Source of the DNA: CAUZWH01 sp965247665
Lineage (GTDB): Bacteria; Pseudomonadota; Alphaproteobacteria; SHVV01
Direction of reading: 5' to 3'
DNA length: 64,000 nt
Assembly (NCBI GenBank): GCA_965247665.1
Contig: CBDFHH010000003.1
Span: forward strand, 248,001-312,000
Positions 58,412 through 64,000 of this stretch are shown piece by piece. Position 1 is the stretch's first letter; each line of letters opens with the position of its first letter. Made by a program: the position numbers and the translations under genes. The notes below the pieces were generated by a model. That model made no database searches, was not told the origin of the DNA, and saw only the letters and a list, made by a program, of their open reading frames with translations.

Positions 58412-59104
58412 CTATTGCAACCGATAGCCCATCTCATAGTGGATGTTGATACCGTCCCAAAACATATATTTCAGCCGCGCGCCCTCGCGCGCCCAGTGGA
58501 TCGCCATCTCCTGCTTTTCGCGCGTGTCGCAGTGCTTGGCCAAAATCTCAGAGGCGCGGCCGCCGTGCTCGATGTCGGCCTCGGCGTGCAACCACCAAAA
58601 TTCGAGATCGTGCTCGGAGAATTTGTAGGTCTCGCGCAAGGCGGGGAGGATCTTCGAGAACAGCCTGGGCTCCTGGGCCTCGCTGGAGATATGCACCCCG
58701 GCGACGCCGGCGATCCAATGCTGGTGACGGGTCGTGCCGAGTTCCCAGGCGAGCCACGACTCGGTCGTCGGCAGGCCGCGCCCGGCCCTGAGCCGATCGT
58801 GCGATATACCGCACGCCTCGGCGAAGCGTAAAATGAGATCGACATGCGGGTTGTCGGGATCGGTCTCCTCCTCGAGATTCTCGACCTCCATGTCGATCAC
58901 ATCCTGCGGCGCTCGCGCACAGATGTTGTAAAAGGCCTCGGGCAGCAGCTTGCTGATCCAGTACCAGTGTTCGGCGATGGCGCCGGCGATCGTTTCGCGC
59001 TTGGCATCGCCGGCGCCGATCTTGGCAACCAGCGGGTGGTTGGCCTGGTGCCGTTCGTCGACTGCGGCCTGAAGTTCTTTCTTGAACGCTTCTGCGCTTG
59101 CCAT
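58412..59104 (-). CDS. Heme-oxygenase-like di-metal oxidase (CADD/PqqC-like), paralogue 3
   Basis: A 230-residue helical protein, the most typical of the three HDO proteins in the window. Putative ligands E80 (NLEEETDP), H87, E142, H173, D177 and H180 (LHAEADIEHGG) have spacings of 7, 55, 31, 4 and 3 residues, almost those I recall for chlamydial CADD (E81, H88, E142, H174, D178, H181). CADD is an oxygenase acting in p-aminobenzoate formation; other HDOs make alkenes, nitroso groups or cleave amino acids. GGAGG precedes ATG 59104. The gene ends 16 bases from the Fe-S remnant. Confidence 0.85.
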   Translation of the reverse strand: MASAEAFKKELQAAVDERHQANHPLVAKIGAGDAKRETIAGAIAEHWYWISKLLPEAFYNICARAPQDVIDMEVENLEEETDPDNPHVDLILRFAEACGISHDRLRAGRGLPTTESWLAWELGTTRHQHWIAGVAGVHISSEAQEPRLFSKILPALRETYKFSEHDLEFWWLHAEADIEHGGRASEILAKHCDTREKQEMAIHWAREGARLKYMFWDGINIHYEMGYRLQ

Positions 59105-59403
59105 GTGTCCCTCCTAAGTCGGCTGACCCGAGTTTACGGGCTCGCCCGTTGCGCTGCCAGCGGTCGGGGCACCGGCGTCCGTACTCGACCCCGCCTTCCA
59201 CGAAGTCGCCGGCAATGTGAACGACCGTCCCTTCGCCGGCGTCGACGATCCGATCCTGATCCGGGGCGAGGTGTGGCGCAGCCCTCCCGACAAGCGGCGC
59301 GGGGCTTGAACATCGCAGCGCCCCGGGCAATGGTTGAGCGCCGCCGGGATAAGCCACATGGTGGCGGGCTCAACGACAGATCATATCGCTAGGGGAGCGT
59401 CTC
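59105..59403. other. Divergent intergenic region between HDO 3 and SDR
   Basis: About 300 bases with promoters for both neighbours presumably inside. No conserved frame or operator motif identified. Confidence 0.5.
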
Positions 59404-60213
59404 ATGGAACTCGGATTGGAAGGGAAAGTCGCATTGGTGACCGGCGGCAGCCGCGGCATCGGCAAGGGCATCGCCCGCGGCCTGGCGCAGGAGGGTTGCG
59501 ATGTTTCGATCTGCTCACGCGACGGGGAAGTGCTCACGGCGACAGCCAAGGAGATTGCCGCCGCGACGGGCCGCAACATCGCGCCGTTCAAGGCCGACCT
59601 GATGAAGACCGAAGACGCCGACGCCATGGTCGCTGCGACCATGGATCGTTTCGGGCGTATCGACATTCTGGTCAACAACGCGGGCGCCGCACCGGGCGGC
59701 GTGCTCGAATACCTGACCGATGAGCATTGGGAGCAAGCCATCGGGCTCAAATTCATGGGCTATGTGCGAGTCACGCGAGCCGTCATGCCGCACATGCAAA
59801 AAGCCGGCAAGGGCAGGGTGGTCAACCTGATCGGCAATGACGGCGTGAAACACTCCTACTGGGAGATCGCGCCGGGTGCCGCCAACGCAGCCGGTCAGAA
59901 CTTCACGATCGCGCTGGCCGCTCAATACGCCAAGGACAACATCACCTTCGTCGCCGTCAATCCCGGTCCGGTGCGCACCGAGCGCTGGGACGGTCTGGTC
60001 GCGGCGATGGCGCGTGATATGGAGATCTCTCATGAGGAGGCTGACACGCTGGCACCACGCAGCATCCCGCTGGGACGTATCGCCGAAGTCGAAGAAGTGG
60101 CCGACATCGTGACGTTCCTGGCTTCCGATCGTGCCCACTTCATCAACGGAACGATGATCGAAATCGACGGCGGCCAGCAAAAGCCGCTGATGGATATGTT
60201 CCGCGACAACTAG
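59404..60213 (+). CDS. SDR-family protein lacking the usual Y-x3-K
   Basis: A 269-residue Rossmann protein with a perfect TGGSRGIGKGIA cofactor loop, CSRDGE, NNAGAAPGG and a C-terminal EIDGGQQKP. The active-site helix reads NLIGNDGVKHSYWEIAPGAANAAGQNF: the Tyr-x3-Lys pair is replaced (the Lys position is Asn in GAANAA), as in a divergent SDR group whose chemistry is unclear. ATG 59404 is preceded by an AGGGGAG-like site. It could use a different proton relay or be a non-classical reductase. Divergent from HDO 3. Confidence 0.85.
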   Translation: MELGLEGKVALVTGGSRGIGKGIARGLAQEGCDVSICSRDGEVLTATAKEIAAATGRNIAPFKADLMKTEDADAMVAATMDRFGRIDILVNNAGAAPGGVLEYLTDEHWEQAIGLKFMGYVRVTRAVMPHMQKAGKGRVVNLIGNDGVKHSYWEIAPGAANAAGQNFTIALAAQYAKDNITFVAVNPGPVRTERWDGLVAAMARDMEISHEEADTLAPRSIPLGRIAEVEEVADIVTFLASDRAHFINGTMIEIDGGQQKPLMDMFRDN

Positions 60214-60239
60214 GGCTTGGCGTCCGAATCCACAATATG

Positions 60240-60268
60240 TTGTGTATATCGTTAATCTAGGCTACAAA
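60240..60268 (+). promoter_or_regulatory. Possible sigma-70 promoter of the ParA-like gene
   Basis: TTGTGT (60240-60245) and TACAAA (60263-60268) are separated by 17 bases, in the AT-rich gap before the ATPase gene. The match to consensus is moderate; the transcript would start about 30 bases before the ATG. Confidence 0.3.
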
Positions 60269-60303
60269 ATGGGCCCCTGTACCGTACCCCCGAAGGCTCA
60301 TTA

Positions 60304-60945
60304 ATGACGGGCAAGATATTCACGATCTCGCAGCAGAAGGGCGGCGCGGGCAAGACGACGCTGGCGGCACACCTCGCGGTGGCGTGGCGGGATTGCGGCA
60401 GGAATGTCGCGGTTCTCGACATTGACCCCCAAGGCACTCTCGGCGAATGGCTGGAAGCGCGCGAGCAGCGGCTCGGCGCCGACCGCACCGGGCTGTGTTT
60501 TCGCACCGCCAGCGGCTGGGGGGCGCGGCGTGAGGCGGAAACCCTGGCCCGAGATCACGACATCGTCGTGATCGACACGCCGCCCCACGCCGACCTCAAG
60601 GGCCGCACGCCGATGGGCGCGGCCGATCATGTCGTGATTCCCGTGCAGCCGACGCCGGTTGACCTGTGGGCGACCCGCGAAACGCTGGTCATGGCGCAGC
60701 GCGAACAGACCCCGGCCATGCTGGTGTTGAATCGTGTTCCGCCCAAAGCTCGCCTGACCCATGAAATGAGCGAGGCGATCGCCGAATTCGGGGCCGCGGT
60801 CTCCAAGACGCGGCTCGGCAACCGAATCGCCTTCGCCGAAAGCATCGGCCTCGGGGCAACCGCAACCGAAACCCACGCCAACAGCAAGGCGGCATTTGAA
60901 GCCCGCGCGCTGGCGCACGAATTGATGGCGTGGGCGGGAGTCTAA
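60304..60945 (+). CDS. Orphan ParA/MinD-family ATPase
   Basis: A 213-residue deviant-Walker ATPase: KGGAGKTT (12-19) with the signature Lys, switch I/II DIDPQGTLGEW and VVIDTPPHAD, and VIPVQPTPVDLWA. It lacks an N-terminal DNA-binding domain and no parB lies beside it, so it belongs to the small ParA-like group that positions protein complexes, plasmids or storage bodies on the nucleoid. ATG 60304. Convergent with livF, 16 bases apart. Confidence 0.88.
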   Translation: MTGKIFTISQQKGGAGKTTLAAHLAVAWRDCGRNVAVLDIDPQGTLGEWLEAREQRLGADRTGLCFRTASGWGARREAETLARDHDIVVIDTPPHADLKGRTPMGAADHVVIPVQPTPVDLWATRETLVMAQREQTPAMLVLNRVPPKARLTHEMSEAIAEFGAAVSKTRLGNRIAFAESIGLGATATETHANSKAAFEARALAHELMAWAGV

Positions 60946-60961
60946 CCTCTCAACGGATCGA

Positions 60962-61690
60962 TTAACGCCGCACGCCGACGTAGCGCTGCAACGGTTCGGG
61001 ATCTTCGGCCAGCCGGGCCGGCATCGTCTCCGTCTGGATCGCGCCATTCTCGATGAAAGCGATCCGGTCACATATTTTCAGTGCGGCATCGACCTTCTGC
61101 TCGACCAGCAACACGGCGACGCCGGCTTCCTTCAACCCCGCGATGGTGTCGAGCATGGTGTTGACGACGGCCGGCATCAACCCTTCGCTGGGTTCGTCGA
61201 GCAGCATCAATCTGGGTTCGAGACACAGCGCCCGTGCGGTAGCCAGCATCTGCTGCTCGCCGCCGCTCAACGTCCCGGCGCTCTGCTCCAGGCGCTCGCG
61301 CAGGATCGGGAACAGGGCCAGGACGCGGTCGAGAATCTCACGGCCGCTGTTCTTGACCAGCAATCCCATGCGCAGATTGTCTTCGACGCTGAGGCCCGCG
61401 AACAACCCACGCCCCTGCGGCACGTAGGCAACGCCCAGAGCGGGCACCTCGTGGGCGCTGAGGCGGGTGATATCGCGGCCATCGAGCTCGACCGAACCGG
61501 CGCGAACGTCGACCAACCCCATGATCGATTTCAGGGTGGTCGTCTTACCGGCGCCGTTGCGTCCCAACAGACCGAGAATTTCTCCGGGCGCGACGGCAAA
61601 CGATACCGCGCGCAGCACCTGGACCGCTCCGTAGTAACAATCGACGTTTCTAAGCTGCAGCATCGGTCCCGAGATAGGCACGCTGGACAT
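60962..61690 (-). CDS. livF: Branched-chain amino acid-type ABC transporter ATPase LivF
   Basis: A 242-residue (or 233 from ATG 61663) ATPase: Walker A GRNGAGKTT, Q-loop, LSGGEQQM, LMLLDEPSEGL, and the LivF-type LLVEQKVDAALKICDR. It works with LivG as a heterodimer driving LivHM. Either start overlaps the end of livG, so the genes are coupled. It is the last gene of the operon. Confidence 0.93.
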   Translation of the reverse strand: MSSVPISGPMLQLRNVDCYYGAVQVLRAVSFAVAPGEILGLLGRNGAGKTTTLKSIMGLVDVRAGSVELDGRDITRLSAHEVPALGVAYVPQGRGLFAGLSVEDNLRMGLLVKNSGREILDRVLALFPILRERLEQSAGTLSGGEQQMLATARALCLEPRLMLLDEPSEGLMPAVVNTMLDTIAGLKEAGVAVLLVEQKVDAALKICDRIAFIENGAIQTETMPARLAEDPEPLQRYVGVRR

Positions 61691-62405
61691 CGGGGTTTTT
61701 CTCGATTTCGGCCGGCGTGCCCTCGGCGATCACCGCGCCCTGGTCCATAACGGTGATGCGATTCGCGAGCTCGAGCACGACCGATACGTTATGTTCAATC
61801 AGAAGGATCGTCGCGCCCTTGGCGATGTCCCGCGTGAGATCACAAAACACACTCACTTCGTGCTGGGCCAGGCCCTGCGTGGGTTCGTCCATGATCAACA
61901 GTTGGGGCTCGAGCGACAGGCCCATTGCGACTTCGATCAGGCGCTGGTGCCCGTAGGGCAGCTCGCCGGCTTGGCGCTCGATATCTTCGCTCAATCCGAC
62001 CCGCGCCAATGCTTCGCGCACCCGCTCGTCGACGCTCGCCTCGCGAAGTGCCAGGCGCCCGGCAATCCCACTCAACATGCGGCGCTGCGCGGCGAGCGCG
62101 ACGTTCTCGTAGCAGCTCAGGGCGGGATAGATGCTGGTGACCTGGAAGGTGTAAACGATGCCGCGCATGACCCGCGACCAGGGTCTCAGGCCGGTGATGT
62201 CCTCACCCTTGAAGACGATCGTGCCCGCGGTCGGCGGTATGCGGCCGCTGATCAGGTTGACGAGGGTGGTTTTGCCGGCGCCGTTGGGACCGATAACGGC
62301 GCGGATCTCGCCGTGCTCGAGCTCGAGATCGACGTCGCGCACGGCCTGGAGGCCGCCAAAGTTGCGGGCCACCCCACGCGCTTCGAGCAAAGTCACGGCA
62401 ACCAT
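61650..62405 (-). CDS. livG: Branched-chain amino acid-type ABC transporter ATPase LivG
   Basis: A 251-residue ATPase: GPNGAGKTTLVN Walker A, signature LPYGHQRLIEVA (a variant of LSYGxQR), LLIMDEPTQGL and LIEHNVSVVLELANR. ATG 62405 (a GTG three codons earlier is possible). Overlaps livM by 13 bases and livF downstream, the tight packing typical of liv operons. Confidence 0.93.
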   Translation of the reverse strand: MVAVTLLEARGVARNFGGLQAVRDVDLELEHGEIRAVIGPNGAGKTTLVNLISGRIPPTAGTIVFKGEDITGLRPWSRVMRGIVYTFQVTSIYPALSCYENVALAAQRRMLSGIAGRLALREASVDERVREALARVGLSEDIERQAGELPYGHQRLIEVAMGLSLEPQLLIMDEPTQGLAQHEVSVFCDLTRDIAKGATILLIEHNVSVVLELANRITVMDQGAVIAEGTPAEIEKNPDVQRAYLGTDAAA

Positions 62406-63355
62406 GGCAACCACCGATCACGGACACCACCCATGATCCCTTTGGGCAACCACAGGATCAGGACAACCAGCACGGTCCCCACCAGGAACAGGTAACTTTC
62501 GGTGAGGTCGCTGGCGATGTCGACGAGATAGAACATCAAACCGGTGCCGAGCAGCGGCCCGATGATGGTTCCCATACCGCCGACCAACGTCCACAGCAGC
62601 GGGAAGATCGAGTACTGGATCGAGGCGAAGGTCGAGCCGATGTAGGAAAACAGCAGCGCGTAGACGGCGCCGGCGGCACCGGAGATCGCCGCCGAGATCA
62701 CCAATGCGAGAAATTTGTACTGGTAGGTGTTGTAGCCCAGCATGCGGGTACGAGCTTCGTTCTCGCGGATCGCGATCCATATCCGACCGATCGGCGATCG
62801 CGCCAGCGCGAGGCTGGCCATAAAAGCCAGAGCGAACAGCAACCAGGCGACGTTGTATTTCATCGACGGGTCGGAGAACGGAAGCGTCGACCCTGCGATC
62901 TCGAGCGGGCGCAGCTGCGACGAGATCACGATGCCCTCGTCGCCCCGAGTGATGCGATTGAAATAGAGCGTCGTCAGGAACGCGGCTTGAGCAAACATCA
63001 AGGTGACAATCAGAAAGGAAACGCCGGTGGTACGAATTACGATCAAGCCGAAGATCGCGGCGAAGAGGGATGTCGCGACCACCCCGAACAGGAACGCCTC
63101 GATCGAACCGAAACCCCAGTAATAGACGGTGAGGCCGGCAGCATAGAGCCCGCTGGCAAAAAACATTGCGTGGCCCAGGCTCATCAAGCCGGTATAGCCC
63201 AACAGCAGGTTGTAGCCGACCGCGAACGCGCCGAATACCATGATACGAGCGACGTTGGTGTGGTGATAGGGCCCCAACACGAATTGGGCGAGGAACAGCG
63301 CTGCGATGATGCCGAGGTGCAGTGCCAGCACCTTGGCCGTTGCTCCGCGGGTCAC
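62393..63355 (-). CDS. livM: Branched-chain amino acid-type ABC transporter permease LivM
   Basis: A 320-residue inner-membrane protein with about eight to ten helices (FGAFAVGYNLLLGYTGLMSL, GHAMFFASGLYA). The coupling helix is IAIRENEARTRMLGYN, the LivM hallmark (RENE-x-RA). The start is GTG 63355, overlapping the livH stop by four bases (GTGA). The open frame extends further upstream only as out-of-frame livH shadow. Confidence 0.93.
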   Translation of the reverse strand: MTRGATAKVLALHLGIIAALFLAQFVLGPYHHTNVARIMVFGAFAVGYNLLLGYTGLMSLGHAMFFASGLYAAGLTVYYWGFGSIEAFLFGVVATSLFAAIFGLIVIRTTGVSFLIVTLMFAQAAFLTTLYFNRITRGDEGIVISSQLRPLEIAGSTLPFSDPSMKYNVAWLLFALAFMASLALARSPIGRIWIAIRENEARTRMLGYNTYQYKFLALVISAAISGAAGAVYALLFSYIGSTFASIQYSIFPLLWTLVGGMGTIIGPLLGTGLMFYLVDIASDLTESYLFLVGTVLVVLILWLPKGIMGGVRDRWLPWLP

Positions 63356-64000
63356 GCTTCCTCTTCCCCGAACAGGCCACCCGGTCGCACCACCAGCACC
63401 AACGCCACCAGCAGCGTGGCGATGATCTTGGCGAGGGTGGGATGGAACATCACCGAGATAATGCCGTCGGTGAGTCCGATGACGAACGCCGCCACCAGGG
63501 TGCCCTTGAGATTGCCGAGGCCGCCGATGATCACGACGATGAATGACAGCAGCAGCGGTTCCAGCCCCATCAAATACTCGGCTTGACGGATCGGCACGAT
63601 GAGAACGCCGGCGACGGCGGCGAACATCGCACCGATCGCAAAGACCGTTGCGTAGATGCGTCGCACCGGCACGCCGAAGGCCTGCGCCATCTCCTGGTTG
63701 AGCTGGGTCGCCTGCATGTAGAGGCCGAGCTTGGTGCGCGACAGGGCGATCCAGCTCGCCACGATGAGCGACCCTGAAAGCAGGCAGACGATCAGCTTGT
63801 AGCCGGAATAGCCGAACCAGGGGAAATCGATGCGGAAATAGATCGGGGCTTCGACCGGGCGCGCGTCCGGCCCGTAGAGCGTCAGCACCGCCTGTTGGAT
63901 GATGTAAAGCAGGCCGATCGTGGCGACGATCGTGCTCTCCGGGTTGTAGTCGATGCGGCGCAGGATCAGCCAATCCGCCGCAACGGCAATGGCACCGACC
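63352..64000 (-). CDS. livH: Branched-chain amino acid-type ABC transporter permease LivH, 5' end beyond window
   Basis: The C-terminal part of LivH, coding to the last base of the window. ALSRTKLGLYMQATQLNQEM with AFGVPVRRIY is the ABC-coupling helix; VVIIGGLGNLKGTLVAAFVI and the terminal VRPGGLFGEEEA are typical. Helices and the N-terminus lie beyond base 64000. It would be preceded by, or linked to, a binding-protein gene outside the window. Confidence 0.9.
   Translation of the reverse strand, partial: VGAIAVAADWLILRRIDYNPESTIVATIGLLYIIQQAVLTLYGPDARPVEAPIYFRIDFPWFGYSGYKLIVCLLSGSLIVASWIALSRTKLGLYMQATQLNQEMAQAFGVPVRRIYATVFAIGAMFAAVAGVLIVPIRQAEYLMGLEPLLLSFIVVIIGGLGNLKGTLVAAFVIGLTDGIISVMFHPTLAKIIATLLVALVLVVRPGGLFGEEEA

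Overview
This is a high-GC chromosomal segment that reads as alphaproteobacterial. The strongest pointers are the divergent recG / sdhE-mfd block, a branched-chain-type (liv) ABC operon, a DinB with an N-terminal zinc-finger-like extension, and many short-chain dehydrogenases, amidohydrolases and cysteine hydrolases of the kind common in Rhodospirillales-like bacteria. No species call is justified from sequence alone. One tRNA (Ser, anticodon TGA) is present; no rRNA, CRISPR array or intact transposase was found.

Layout. 0-2.3 kb: decayed cytochrome c tail, EamA permease, AlkB-type hydroxylase. 2.4-6.8 kb: defence-like island with a truncated small gene, a very large SIR2 gene broken by two one-base frameshifts, and an IS21 istB remnant. 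6.9-15.7 kb: amidohydrolase, a tandem MBL-hydrolase pair (second copy broken), kynureninase, SDR, malate synthase, DNA polymerase IV. 15.6-21.4 kb: two autotransporter genes (one intact, one broken) bracketed by 221-bp near-identical direct repeats. 21.5-28.9 kb: two heme-oxygenase-like di-metal oxidases (HDO), a TauABC/Thi-type ABC transporter split by a 1-kb graveyard of gene fragments (EamA, aceB, parD, parE), a cysteine hydrolase and an SDR. 28.9-44.1 kb: VOC protein, polyphosphate:AMP phosphotransferase, cytochrome c, fluoroacetate-dehalogenase-like hydrolase, DUF502 protein, recG, a seven-copy hairpin repeat, sdhE-mfd, a peroxiredoxin-like/2OG-oxygenase fusion, FrnE-like protein, SDR and hydroxyisobutyrate-type dehydrogenase. 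44.2-50.9 kb: tRNA-Ser, amino-acid-type binding protein, and an amidohydrolase / NicX-like dioxygenase / NicF-like amidohydrolase operon, then HMG-CoA-lyase family and ferredoxin-like genes. 51.1-54.7 kb: a complete Gabija (GajA-GajB) defence pair. 55.3-60.9 kb: small conserved gene, molybdenum hydroxylase large subunit with a gutted Fe-S subunit, third HDO, atypical SDR, orphan ParA ATPase. 61-64 kb: livFGMH running off the end.

The genes suggest an aerobic heterotroph scavenging small organic acids, amino-acid derivatives and N-heterocycles: high-affinity binding proteins and ABC importers feed oxidoreductases, ring-opening oxygenases and amidases, with the glyoxylate shunt downstream. The window is unusually rich in broken genes (about eleven). 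Several breaks are single-base deletions at G/C runs or Trp-to-stop changes, so assembly error must be excluded before they are read as biology; others (internal deletions, 5' truncations) cannot be simple base-call errors.

No wholly new system is proven. The observations most worth follow-up are the 25-bp x 7 hairpin array between recG and sdhE-mfd, the NicX/NicF-like operon headed by a cytosine-deaminase-like enzyme, three HDO paralogues keeping a full six-ligand metal set, and the broken SIR2 giant gene.
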